DNA from: Echinarachnius parma
Taxonomy: Eukaryota > Echinodermata > Echinoidea > Clypeasteroida > Echinarachniidae
Length of the DNA stretch: 64,000 nucleotides
Assembly: GCA_037951105.1 (NCBI GenBank)
Contig: JBAMJV010004337.1
Location: forward strand, 78,501 to 142,500
Direction of reading: 5' to 3'
Positions 48,851 to 61,297 of the stretch are shown here, in pieces (position 1 is the stretch's first letter; every line of letters starts with the position of its first letter). The translations under genes and the position numbers were made by a program. The notes beneath the pieces were generated by a model. The model did no database searches and had not been told where the DNA came from. It was given only the letters and a program-made list of their open reading frames with translations.

Positions 48851-49605
48851 TAAAAATAGCATGCCTGAAAAAATTAGGGCTTGAAATCTCCTTTTGGTGG
48901 AGTTGAGACCTAAAACTAATAAACCGTCGTCCAATTTTAATTGTGCATTATACGTATATTCACCCAGTGAGGAAGTTCGTACACAGATTCCACGAAGTAC
49001 AACAACGCTATGCGTGACCCCTACGTGACCCGCGCTAGCTACGTGACCAGCGCACAAATAAGAATAGCATGACCGCACACTAGGCAAAATAACCAAACCT
49101 CACTTAAACTGAGTACATGTAATTACATATTCTTAATTTTTTTGATTTTTTTCCGTGACATACCTTTATAAATGTCGGATTCACAATACTTTTACAAGAA
49201 TAAGTACAATATAGTTGCAATATTATGCTAAATCAGTTAAACTCTTTTATTGACAGATATATAGTCTGATGGAGGGACGCATTCGTTTTTCATTCGTAGA
49301 ATCCAAATTATAGGGCTGTTCGATCTGATTTTTTTTGTGTGTGTTTCATTCATCCACATCCGTCAACTGGAAACTGTTCAGACGTTTTGTAAAAGAGGGA
49401 CTGTCCCTTTAACATGATTAAAGAGTACCACCACCCAAAAATAATATTCTTATTAAAGAAAGGTAACATCTTTAGTATTCCATTCCATCAACAAGTTCAC
49501 AAAAATATGTTTCCAGAAAAAAAATATATAATTGGAAATGCATCACCATTCTAAAGCATGCGTTCATGCGGTCTGAATTGCGAAGACTGCGATATGTGCG
49601 GTGAA

Positions 49606-50272
49606 TAAGGGAGTTCGTAGTTAGCCCATGGAGCAACGGACGTAACCGGGTTTTCGGAAGATTGTACCAAAATTGACGCTTTACGCGTACGTTTACGGCA
49701 CAGCCTGTGACGCACGCATTTAAAGTACAGGAACTCTATGCAGATTTTCCGCGTGCGTGCGTGAATTATCCTTGTGTTTCATTATGTTTGAAAGACCTGA
49801 CCAAAATAAACTCACCTTAATCCTATAATATTTCAAATTGAATAAATGTAACCATTCATTTTAATTTTCAAACTTGAAGCAGGCTGACAAAAAAAAAATT
49901 GAATAAAAATCACATCTTTGCCCGTTTTCAACACTTAAAAGAAAACAGCACACACAAATCTACGTATGGGGCCTTTGCGATTTCAATAAAAGCCCAGATA
50001 CGAACGTTGACATTTTTGTTAAAATCCGAAAATAAATAGAAAAAATAAATTTAAAAAAATCAGTCTTACGTACATGAGATGTCTATTATGATTAATTCAG
50101 AAAAACATTAATGACTTCGAGCCAAATTTCCCGTGAAAACACGTTTCAAATGTGACAATAATTGCACGAAGGTCTATGGGACAACGGGCAATATCGATGT
50201 TTTGGCACAGTGAATTTTCGTCTCAGAAATTGGCGCATGCAAAGTTTGTAACTACGAACTCCCTTATTGTGA
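49606..50272. mobile_element. Mini-element with TAAGGGAGTTCGTAGTT ends
   Basis: TAAGGGAGTTCGTAGTTA (left) and TAACTACGAACTCCCTTA (right) are inverted copies about 650 bp apart. No coding frame; superfamily unknown. Confidence 0.6.
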
Positions 50273-53017
50273 TGTATGCAGAGCGAACGAATCGCCCGGG
50301 AATCTATTGTCTACAAACGTACGCGTGAATAGCCAGCGCACTCGCAAATGGTTGGCCCGTATGGAACCAGGAGATAGCAGTGGTTCCGTAAGTGGTGGAA
50401 ATTAATTGCTTTGTTTATGAATTACACAACCGTTTGCAAAATGTTGGGTATCTATTTGATATCACAAAACGGTACCAAAACATATAATAATGTGTTGTTC
50501 TTTGCCTGGTGGTCCCCTTTAAGGTCTACTGCACATTCTGAACAATTTAATCAAGGTAAAAACGTTATAAATGTAAATGGGAATAAACAGGCTTGTCAAT
50601 TATAACAAATTCGAGTAGCATCATGCAATAACAAGATAGATATTTACGCTCAAACTTGAAGAGTGGAATCATAGTTTTCTACATTAACGATTGTGCCAAT
50701 TGCATAGTATCTTCATGAAAAAAAATATAATAAAAATGAGTCCCGATCAAATCAATCATGACACGTTTACCCACATACATTAAATCTAAAGTCCGCATTT
50801 TAGTTAGGCGGCTAAGGGTAAGAATTGTGCACTTTTTGAAGAAAGCATGAAAGTCCTACCATATAATCTCCAGGATATGATAATTATTTTCCCCCTTGGA
50901 AGGTCGCTCAATTTGACCTCAAGTGACTTTAGAGGTCATGACCCTTTCCTTCCCTATTTTGCCATTTTGGGGGGTAATTTTTCGTGCTTCTCCTATATTT
51001 TGTTGTGAATATGATTATTGCAAGTATACTCGGATCCGTAGGGAGACAATGGTCTTGTTAGATGTCGGGGTCATGGGGTCAAAGGTCATATAGCTCATTA
51101 TTTACATTAGTCCTGTAGATGGTCCTATTTTTCATGTATCATGCCTGGAGACCTTCATTAGTCCAATGTGTTTTTGGTTATTCATGTTCTAAATGGTTTC
51201 TATAGAAAATTTAGCGATATTGCCACCTTGGCAACTGTGGGCAATATGTTTTATAAGCATTATTAAGATAATTAGCTAATTTGAATAATTCCGAAATAAA
51301 TTCAGAGGTCAGTATCTATCTAGGAATAATACGACAGTAATTAAAACAACTATTCTAGGGTATTTTGGGACAAGCAATCCAGTTCCAATGCTCATTTGTC
51401 ATATGGGTAACACCCTGAAATCAAAGATGGCTGCCCATAATTTGCATATTTATTAATATTATTGATTTTCAGTGGCTATCACCTCTAATGAGCAAACATT
51501 ACAAGTTATTATATTTCAATCATATTCTAAATATGTATTAAAGGTATTTCAACTTGGTTGCCACCTTGGCAACCTCTGACAATGCATATAATTAGCATAA
51601 GTAGGTAAATTACCTAATTTGCATATTCTTAGAAATGTAAAGTAAAAATGACAAGTAAAACCACTTTTCTAGGGTTTTGGGGGGCAACAAATCGATTTCT
51701 GATACCTATTTCCTCATATCACCATGGCAACCTTATTAAATCCAAGATGGCTGCTCCCAAAATTACAAATGTTATCATACACGGGTTCATTATTCTGGTT
51801 ATTTTTCATCGAGATATTAACTTTTTGACTTTCAAATTATTGGAATTAGCAACTAGAATACTGGAATCGCAATTAAGTTGGTTTCTTACAATGAAATAGG
51901 GTATAATTCTGTGAAATAAATGTGTTAAAATGGGCAAATATCATTTCTCCTTTAAAAAGCGAAAGGCGGGAATCTTGGATTTATATGAGTTACCATGCAT
52001 GGCGATACGCCGATTTGAGTATCATAAATGGATTTGTTGCCCCCCAAAAACCTTGGAAAAGTGGTGTTACTCGTCATTTTTTACCTTCTGGGTTTATAAT
52101 ATACACGAATTTCCATGATTTAGGAGAATATGCAAATTAGGTAAAAAGCCTAATTATGCTCATTATATCCATTGTTAGAGGTTGCCAAGGTGGCAACCAC
52201 GCTGACATATCTTTAATACACATTTAGAATATGATTTCAAAATAATAACGTGTTATTTTTGCTCATTATAGGCTGTAGCCACTGAAAATCAATAATATTC
52301 ATAAATATGCAAATTAGGGGCAGCCATCTTTGATTTCAAGGAGTTACCATTATATAGCACATGCAGATGGGCATCTGAAATGGAATTCTTACCCCAGAAT
52401 ACCCTGAAATTATTGTTTTAATTACTATTGTACTATTCCTAGATATAAACTGACCTCTGAACTTATTTCACAATATTGCAAATTATCTAAGTATCTTATA
52501 ATGCTTATAAATAAAATGCCCAAAGTTGCGAAGGTGGCAACCTCACTGATTTTGTTATAGAAATCATTTAGAACATGAATAACCAAACAAATTTGACCAA
52601 TGAACGTCTCCAAACCTAATACACGAAATACCCAGGGGGCAAAAGGGTTTTTTTCAGCTTTTGCCTGTTGTAAAAGGTTGGCCACCAGAAATGACGTCTA
52701 GGACCTTCTAGGATCACAACCTAGGTGGACAACCTCGCGAACTAGCTACTGGAAGTCCACAGGTTGGGTTTTAAGATATTCACCAATTATGCAGCTAAAT
52801 AGTGTGTTTCAGCCAGAGTCCTGCGCAACATTTGATACCAAGTTTGAGCGTATTGCATCTTTTGTTACTGTGTTACACGTCGTTACAACGTGATACATCA
52901 CATACGGACGTGAAATTCGTATACAGCACATATGTATAAAAGGCAACTAAATTCTTTAAAATGAAAAATAGGCTATATTTCGATCTTTATAAATGTAATT
53001 CGCATTTTAGATAACTA

Positions 53018-53469
53018 TTAAAGGACCTAAAGAATACAACGTACTTTGACACTTATTCCATAGTTGATGACTTGAAACATAGGTCTGCCGAAAAAAAATC
53101 CATGAAAATAAACACAGTAGTGATTTAAGACTAGTTTTCTGATGCCAAATCTCACTTAGCAGCCAGTTTACGCCCCACCCACATTTAGGGTCCGGAATCG
53201 GCAGCGTGATCGACATGTGATTGACAATTCATTTGCTTACGTCATGACGCGTCATCTACATAATTTAGTTCATTAGTCCGTTCTTTAGATGACGTCACAT
53301 TTTGGCGATTTAAAAGGGGCGTTCCCAGGACAATTAGATATTTACTAATTACCCCAAAATTGATTGATTTCATGAGAAATGACTGCCAAATTCTTTTTCT
53401 TCGGGAAAAATTACATATAGAGAGCCGAATTGTGAAAATTAGGCCATCTAGACGCTGTAGTTCCTTTAA
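53018..53469. mobile_element. TTAA-flanked insert in the left arm of Z copy 2
   Basis: TTAA at both edges, ends AGGACCTAAAG and CTGTAGTTCCT. The other Z arms read straight through this site (CTATTAAGAGC), so the insert is clear. Confidence 0.75.
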
Positions 53470-54551
53470 GAGCATTATATATAATGAAACGAAGTATGTA
53501 AATTAATAAACAATACAAAACATAAACAATAAAACAATGAAATACATAAGAATATGAGTTGTTAATGCTATAATTTGTTTAGATGTGGTTAAATTACTAT
53601 ATAAAATGATACAAAATATATCCACAAAATCACATATTAAGCTTATCCTTTTAATGAGATACACGGGAGGAGGGAATGGGGTGTTCAAAAGACCAGCCTT
53701 TCATCATTGCGACTCCAAAAATAATTATAATCAAGGTCTACCCACCCAGTTTGGACGAAGTGTGTCTGGCTTACATGACACGTTTGAGGGCGAGTCTCAT
53801 TCTAGGTCTAAAGGAAGCTTTTTTTCGTGAAGCTTGCAAATGAGGTATATTAGACATGAACATAGTTGGTTCATGTTAAAGGTTGGCCCCCATAAATGAC
53901 TCATAGGACCTTCTAGAAATGCAACCTAGTTGGACAACTTCACGGACTAGCTCCTTGAAGTCCACATGAAGCGAAACTTAAAAAGAAAGCATCTACAGAA
54001 ACCCACTAAATGCAGCCATCTCTACACACAAAGTTCAAGTGTATGCTCCCTCTATGCTGCATCTCCATTCAACCAGCCCACACCATAAATCTAGTCTGAA
54101 TTGTGTCATCAGGGATCAAGAGGTTGTAGTCAAGGTCAATGATAACCGAAGTGTCAAAGAACAGTGGTTGTTGATGCAATGTGCAGCATATGTCACTGGC
54201 CATCTCATAAAGGTGAAGCATTTGAAGCAGTCACTGAATGGCACGCAAATCTGTTGCTGGAAGAATTTCCTTTCGGTACTGATATCATACACTTTTGTAG
54301 TTACAGATACAGTTAGGCCAGCCTGAAGTCTGCTGAACAGGAACAGAGGTGTGCCCTATCCAAATGAGCCAAGTCTATGAAGTCAGTGGGAAATGCGCAT
54401 GCTCCTGATCCACAGGAGTTTTTCACGATATCAAGCTACCAAAACAAACCTTTTGAGCTTCCCCTGTGAAAGGTGATTATGGACAGCTTGAACCTTAGCT
54501 TGGTCAAAGCCATCTGTACATTGGTGGTGGATTCAAAGAATAAATAAAATA

Positions 54552-55090
54552 GTGTTGTTCTCACAGTGGGGTCTGCTATGGAGTTTCCTGCCCTTGAATC
54601 TACACAACAGGCATGACGAGGCTGTTACAATGGTCTTACTTCACACATTCTACAACAGAGTAGTTAACAGAGTCGACAGAGTAGTTATTCATACCAATGA
54701 CACTGACGTCACAAGCACGTGCATATTTCCTGGTTCAAGACGTCTCACTGATCTCTCAGAGATGTTGGTGAGGACAGCCCAGAATCAGAACATACCGACA
54801 TTGCTGGTAAAAAAAAAACCTGCCGATGCATTAACATATGACATTATCACTCGGACACGAGAACCCACCATGGATGTGTACAGCACCAAAGCAGGCCAGT
54901 TTAAGGATTCCGATCTGGGAAAACTGAGAGCTTAACAGTTCTTGAACAACAAGTCAACTCTCCTGAAGCTACTGCCTCCTAAAGAGGACGCTTTTCTCCA
55001 TTGTCTCAAACGAGCTTCTCATGCCATCATTGATAAGAATGCGCATATTCCCAAGCCAAACATTCTATCATATACAGAGTTTGGATAGTC
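54552..55090 (+). pseudogene. Transposon-associated ORF remnant in Z
   Basis: A 127-codon frame (54552-54935) reads NRHDEAVTMVLLH and VVIHTNDTDV. After a stop the same frame continues with LLPPKEDAFLHCLKRASHAI to about 55090. From memory, an E-A-D-T...LLH, DTDV, LPP(T/S)...A...H..RA pattern recurs in uncharacterised repeat-borne proteins of cnidarians and echinoderms. I do not know its biochemical role. The complement of the last part is seen in Z copy 1 (34020-34250), so it belongs to Z and is not host DNA. Confidence 0.45.
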
Positions 55091-56164
55091 CATGAATGAT
55101 GGAAAAGCAGTTCTAGTTTCAACTGACAGCAAGCCTGGACAAGACAATATCATATGGATGTGTCAAAGGGTGTCAGAATAACTGTTCCTACATGAAGAAG
55201 GCGGTTCCATGCTTTAGAATTGCTTTAAATGTGTCACTTTTGTGAAAGGACCAGTGCCATACAACACATATTGCAGCAAGGACCACTGCTGATCTTTCTG
55301 TTATCCTAAGGCAAATCAGAAACGTTTAGGTTTGGCACTTTGGTTTCCTCTTGTAAGAACTTCACTAGGCTAGCCTTCCTACCACTTCTCATACTGCCGC
55401 TTTCCTTGAACAGAGTAGGAGGAATATATCACTGAATTCTTGCTTTTCATATGAAGTCATACTTGTCAAGCTGTCTAACACTAGCAAAAATCAGTGTCAT
55501 ACGCAGAACTTCATTGCTCTTACATGGATGCCTGGTGCGGCTGTTTTTTCCTCTTTTCTTCTTGAGATTCTTGTTAGGGTGTAGAAGGCGTTGAGTGTCA
55601 TGAGTCTTGTCTTTTTCTGCTCACAGGAAAAAGACCCTGTCAGCGCCTTCAAACACCCCCTTTTCACGATGGTGAGGTTTTATTTGACCAGAACACTGCA
55701 CATTTGATATGTCCTGAAGGAATGCGCTGTTGCTGTGTACGGTTTGGCTTCCGCTACTGCCATGACCTCGACTAAGGCTCTTTATCCCTGATGACACGAC
55801 ATAGATCATGATGTGCGCTGGATAAACTGATGAATGAAGGTGCAGCATATATATCAACTCGGCAGAGATGAGTGGTTCGGTGTAGTGAGCGGTTTGGTGT
55901 AGACGCTTGATGTGGACTTCCAGCAGATAGTCCGCAAGGTGTTGCACCCAAGTTGTGTTCCTACAAGGTCCTATATAAGCCCCTTCTGGGGCCAATCATT
56001 AACAACAGTACCCCCTTCCAAGCTTCATAATATACCTCCTTTAAGAACTAGTAAGAAACTCTGCTTTGAACTTGTCATATTAGCCTTCAGTTACACTTCG
56101 TCCATACTGCGTGAGTAGACCTCGATTATAATTATTTTGGAGTCCACTGGTGGTCTTGTGACCC

Positions 56165-56194
56165 CCTCTTACCCCCCCCCCCCCACACACAAAA

Positions 56195-56252
<58 letters not shown>

Positions 56253-56275
56253 CCCCCCCCCCCCCCCCCCCCCCG
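56165..56275. repeat. Poly-C, (CA)n, poly-C run inside Z copy 2
   Basis: About 30 CA units between C runs, at the site that matches the (TG)n in Z copy 1. Confidence 0.9.
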
Positions 56276-56311
56276 TATATGATTCAAATGATGGATTGTG
56301 TATCATGTTAT

Positions 56312-56866
56312 CGCAATCTAAACAAATTAATACATTGACAACTCATATTCTTATGTATTCTTTTGTTTAAAATTTAAAATAGACTCCTACCACATTCCTG
56401 ACTATTAAAATCGTACCCAATCGGACCCAAACCCGAGTATTCTCTGGTTAATTTCTGAATTGGTTAAGTGCCAACGAGACTATTTTGACAAACCACGTCA
56501 AGGTGATAACCTTGAAAATAAAATAGAAAGATAACTGCTATTCTAATGTAATTAATACTCAGTAAATAGAACTCCGCGCAAATAATGGCTGTTGAAACAT
56601 CACATAGAAGGACGCGATTTTATTATACTAATAATTGTTTAAATAAATGTTCACTCTTCTGTACAAATATAATTATCATTATGTATGCTCCCGGGGAGGT
56701 ACTGAAACTACGTTTGAAAAATATCTATGAAAATCTATGAACGGTCGTTATGAACAGGTGGTCGATATAGACATGTGGTCGCATTAGCAGGTTTGACTGT
56801 ACCTCCCCCCGTATCTAAACAAATTAATACATTGACATCTCATATTCTTAAATATATTCTTTTGTT
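56312..56866. repeat. Direct duplication flanking an insert in Z copy 2
   Basis: A segment of about 50 bp beginning TCTAAACAAATTAATACATT occurs at 56312 and again at 56814. Between them is about 450 bp not present in other Z arms, ending CAGGTTTGACTGTACC, which recalls a pogo/Tigger-like end. The duplication is too long for a target-site duplication. Confidence 0.6.
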
Positions 56867-57439
56867 TTGTATTGATTTATGAATTTACATGTCATTTGTA
56901 ATGCTCTTAATAGGTATTTCAAAGCGAATTACGTTTTTAAAGATCAAAATGTAGCATATTCTTAACTCTTAAGGAGTTATTTGCATTTCATACATAAGCG
57001 CTGTATTCGAAATTCCACGTCCATGTGTGACGCATTACGTTGTAACGACGTGTGATACAGTAACCAAATATGCAATATGCTCAAATTTGGTATCAAACGA
57101 TGCGCAAGACTCTAGGGAAGACCTCCATGAAATAACAAGCTGGAATCAGCAGTGCTGTGTGATGTAAATGTGCAAGATGTGTGACTGGGTCATGCTGAAA
57201 CACAATATTTAGTGCATTAGGTGTGGTTTTCTTGAAACTCATCCTATGGACTTCCAGTAGCTAGTTTACGAGGTTGTCCACCTAGATTGTGATCCTAGAA
57301 TGTCCTAGAAGTCATTTCTTGTGGCCAACCTTTTACAACAGGCAAAAGCTGAAATCCTTAAAAAAAATGGTGGTTTGCCCCCTGGGTAAAATATGGGATC
57401 ATCTACAGGACAAATATAAAAAAAATGAGCACAACTTAA

Positions 57440-57850
57440 AAAGGGAAAAATCTGAGGGCGGGGGGAGGGGGGGGGGGGTTGGGGGTATTCCCCCTTTTCT
57501 CCACCCCCCCCCCCCTCCCCCTTCTACCTAAGCCTGCCATGACATGTACACAGTCAACATACGCTAATCTATAAAACACATTTTTGTTAATGAGTGCACT
57601 ATCAACATAGAGTGAGAAAATTGAGAGCTTGGGAGGGGGTGTCGGGGCCCCTTTTCTCCATTCCACCCCCCCCCCCCCTTCCGTTTACCAACCCTTCCAT
57701 GAAATGTACATCATAGTTCACTTGTATATCAATAATATTATAAATATATGCAAATATAACATAAGTGAAACTTTCGACATAGGAGAAATGTGAGGGGTGC
57801 ATGGGTTGTACCCCGCTCCCCCCCCCCCCCTCCCATTTCCCCATTTACCC
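57440..57850. repeat. Three tandem units of about 170 bp, C/G-rich
   Basis: Units start near 57445, 57615 and 57785. Each has a GGGGTGT-type stretch, CCCCTTTTCTCC (the third degenerate), a long C run and a conserved middle (CCATGAAATGTACA). They lie within the right arm region of F. Confidence 0.7.
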
Positions 57851-58133
57851 CCTAAAATAATCATCTATTAATTATAGTGGAAATTATGAGTCTCGCGGGT
57901 TACCTTTTTCCCATAAACATGTAAAGAAAATTTTATGTACCCATGAAATGTTGTACAAATTCACTTTGCACCCCCCATTTTTCAAGACCCTCTCACGCCT
58001 CTCAACGTCATAATTAGCAAACTTCCACGGGGAAAATTAAACGTTATGATGATAAGAATGAACTGTGAAAATGTCATGCTTTCTTCATTTTGTGCACAAT
58101 TGTTTTGATTTCAAGACCTTAGCTGCCTAACTA

Positions 58134-60029
58134 TTTCTTCTCTAGGTAAACATCAGACTGCAACTAGTTTCAAGTCTTCGCTTCCTCGCAATGTCTCACT
58201 CTCACCTCTATATAGCTCAAAGTTGGCAACCCTGTTACTTGCATTTAAAGGGAATTCTTGTACAAAATGAGTTGGTAATAACTTGTGCTTACACATATAC
58301 ATAAATACACATGTTTGAAGGTTATGAATATCGTACATTATATCCTACATTAATGAAATCCTGTTCAGTGATTGGTCTACATAGCGTGGTATATAACATA
58401 CAAAAAATATAATTAGTATATTCAAAATGGCCGCCAATTGACACTATTTTCACTGTCCAATTGAGCTGATAAAACCGTGTATATTATAACTCTTCAACTA
58501 GGCGAGCAAAACATATCAATGTGATGTGCATATCCATGATTTCAATGAGGAGGGATGACAATAAGAATATTCTGATGAATTTATTGACATGCATGACTTA
58601 TAAATATGCAAATTACAGGCCGCCATTTAGTCTGGGCTAGGCTCTATTGATGGGGATAGTCATAATTGAATTTCGATTGTAGTAAAAAAAAAAGTATTGT
58701 GCTGAACGTAATACAATCTCACATCAATATTAACTTTTTGTACCTGGTAAACAGTGTTCCTTTTGATTGATGTATTGATGTGTTGAAATATTATAAACCA
58801 CTAAAAAACATTTATAATACACAGACCAACAAACGTTAAAAGACATATTGGTTTCCCACGAGCCACAAGATTTATCGGTGCGAGGAAAATCCAATTATTG
58901 TTGTTATGTTATTGGCACCATTTTATATTATTTCATTTTCGCCGTCTGCTATCAAGCGATTCGGATAATGGACTGTGTATAAAAGAATCAGACATTATTT
59001 TAGAATACAAAGACCAACAAACTTTAAAAAGACATAATCGTTCCCCATGCAGGTTATGGGTGAATAGCGATTGGGATGATGGATTTTGAAGAAAGGAATC
59101 AATACGTTATTACTTATGGTTGAATGGTGCAGGTGCAGAATGCTTGCAAATATGTATATATCAGGCTAAAGTTCATATTGGACAAATCCCAGCTCATAAC
59201 ATGATGATTGCAATGTACACTTAATAATCTTCCAATTTCTAAACAGCTGAATTAAAAAGCTTTGGGGCCCCTACCCCCCCCCCCCCCCCCCCCCGTCAGC
59301 CATAAAAACCCGGGCACGCTGCTGGGTTGTCGCTTCGCTCCCTCGCCAGAGATGGTCAAAATGACGAATCAAATCCCCCCCCACCCCCCCCCCCCCCCCC
59401 CCCCCCCCAATGGCGAGAAGAAATCGACGCCCTTGGAATGGTGCGACGAATAATGTTTCAATTTGGATAATATTTAGGTATGTCAGTGTAGTTCTTTAAC
59501 ACAGCCAGCATTACCTGGTTTGTTCAACAAGATAGTCTCATGTATGTTAAATGGATCTAGAAGCCATGGGAACAGGGTGATAATTGGTTGATATAGCGTA
59601 ATTATGTATGTGATCATCTAAGACTTCCACTTCCACTAAGTAGTTTGTAACATCCTCACGCACTTCAAGTGTAAATATCAGTTTAACGAAATAGTAAATC
59701 CAAACCAGTTCCGTGCTTCTACTGGTAATACAAAAGCAACAAGGTATGAGAGAACCATGATAAATTTGAGGATTTTAACAATTTTTCTAGAAAAAAGGAA
59801 GAAGGTGATAATTATGTAAAACGGGCATGAACGGAGCATGGTACTCTTCCAGACGTGTTCGGACAAATACACTTTAATATTTGGCCATGCTAACAAGCAT
59901 AAACATGACAAAAATCAAGAAAGAAAACAAATCGTGAATTACTCAAATTGGCAATAATAAAGGCGTTTTCAGTTTGTGCAAATACCAATGCATTTTAATA
60001 TTTATATTAAAAAAAACAACCACAGACGA
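58134..60029. other. Intergenic, no gene recognised
   Basis: It includes two poly-C blocks (59275-59294 and 59380-59408) around a short GC-rich piece, and a degenerate repeat (59655-59775) of 31790-31940. Confidence 0.45.
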
Positions 60030-60325
60030 ACCAGGTGGAGGTGTTGTAGCACGATCGGATTGGCGCTTGACTGCAAAGCACGAGAGCCGGGTTCTAACCC
60101 TGATCGATGCCGCCAGTACAGCACTAGTGTCCTTTAGCAAGGCAATTTATCCACATTGCTGCTCCCCGCCCAGATGCAAAATGGGTACTTGGCATGAATG
60201 AGGATGTGTAAAAAGCATGAGTTCATTATAAAGTAGCACCTGCTGGAATGCTCCCCAGGGAATGGAGAAAGTGCACAATAAAGTGCGGAAGTGCCGAGTT
60301 ATAAATAATAATATTAAATGTAGGT
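60030..60325 (+). mobile_element. tRNA-derived SINE
   Basis: A polymerase III A box (TAGCACGATCGGATTGGCGC, 60047-60066) and a B box (GGGTTCTAACCCT, about 60089-60101) are spaced as in a tRNA. A tRNA-unrelated body follows with TTTAGCAAGGCAATTTATCC, which recalls SINE bodies of sea urchins and other marine animals. The tail is ATAATAATATT. SINEs are copied by LINE machinery. Confidence 0.85.
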
Positions 60326-60799
60326 CCCTCTGGGGAACAGTGGGGGTCAAATTTGTACTAGGTGGAACCCCCCGCCCCCCCCCCCCCCCCCCATCTCAAT
60401 AACTCAATTAAAAACACATTGTTCTGCACTGGAATATCTCTTGATTTCTGCGACTCACCCCTTCAGCCCCCTAAAGTTATGTACAACACATAATAAGCTC
60501 AAATTCATAATTCAGGTGTACATTCCCTCAACCACTAAATTCCCTTTTCAACGGGATAGTCGGGAGGGGGTCATTGTTTTCTATTGCGAAAACGATATTA
60601 ATTGTACTTGTATTGCACACTTTTTAAACAAATAATATTCAATCTTTCCAAACGGCGTAGAAAGTAGTCGGGATGTTTCTTGATCTATTAACATTGTCAG
60701 ATTCAACCAAAATCATTAATTGAAGCTTTAATGTTTGTATACCGTACCTTGTTGTTTGGTCGATATTGTAATATTAATGTTGAATTGGGTTTGATTGAT

Positions 60800-61191
60800 T
60801 GTATTGCTTGTATGCTCTTTCAAATTTTACTCTCAGTTTTTCATTATCTCACAACAAAAAATGTTCGTGCAGCGCCCTCTATACCAAACCTGAACTACCC
60901 CTTTAATGATTCCTCTTTTTTTTAATGTACAAAAGAGGTTTTTAAGTAGTTGTTGATCACTATTTCAACAAAACATCACATGCACAATGCTTTATTTAAA
61001 ATGGTTGAAACGAATGAGTTTGAGAGAGTGCCCTTTGAGTTGTAACGGCTCTTTTTTAATAAGGACAGGCTTCTTACATGGTGGATTTGTTACTATTAGT
61101 TTGTAATGTATATAGTGCAGGTTTTGGTTACTAAAATTCAAGTTTGACCAAAACTGTGCTCTATTTACCAAAACTTAACTATCCCTTTAAC
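60800..61191. mobile_element. AGGGATAG-family fragments, two ends
   Basis: One right end finishes at TTAA 60903-60906 (CCTGAACTACCCC). A second, inverted relative to 16939-17646, finishes at TTAA 61188-61191. The stretch 60955-61060 matches the complement of 17165-17290 and 17390-17460. Confidence 0.65.
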
Positions 61192-61297
61192 GTGACATTT
61201 TCACACATCCTTTAGTGGACATACCCGATCACATAGATATACAATTTATTTATCACTTTTGGCACATACAGTATATCACAAGGCTAACTAGATCCCT

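Larger units (their letters stand above)
46782..49412. mobile_element. TTAA-flanked element carrying a LINE fragment
   Basis: AAAGGGACATTCCCTCTTTT at the left is inverted near the right end (AAAAGAGGGACTGTCCCTTT). TTAA is at both edges (46782-46785 and 49409-49412). The middle is mostly a 5'-truncated LINE (about 46880-48850). Confidence 0.7.
52629..57388 (+). mobile_element. Transposon Z copy 2, long inverted arms
   Basis: TACCCAGGGGGCAAA at the left is inverted as TTTGCCCCCTGGGTA at the right. The two halves are inverted copies for about 1.7 kb each, though diverged and interrupted. Landmarks present in both arms are TTTTGCCTGTTGTAAAAGG, AGGACCTTCTAGGATCACAA and CACGTCGTTACAACGTGAT. AAA at both flanks may be the target duplication. 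The centre keeps an ORF remnant (54552-55090). Superfamily not assigned. Confidence 0.8.
50801..58133. mobile_element. Foldback element F, right arm interrupted by Z copy 2
   Basis: TAGTTAGGCGGCTAAGG at the left and CCTTAGCTGCCTAACTA at the right are inverted ends. The left arm (50801-51800) pairs with the right arm, which runs 51950-52628 and resumes at 57389 after Z copy 2. For example CATCTACAGGAC after Z pairs with GTCCTGTAGATGG near 51110. Net length is about 2.6 kb. The arms carry repeats of the palindromic GGTTGCCACCTTGGCAACC (51560 region, 52180 region and degenerate copies). No coding frame. Confidence 0.8.
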
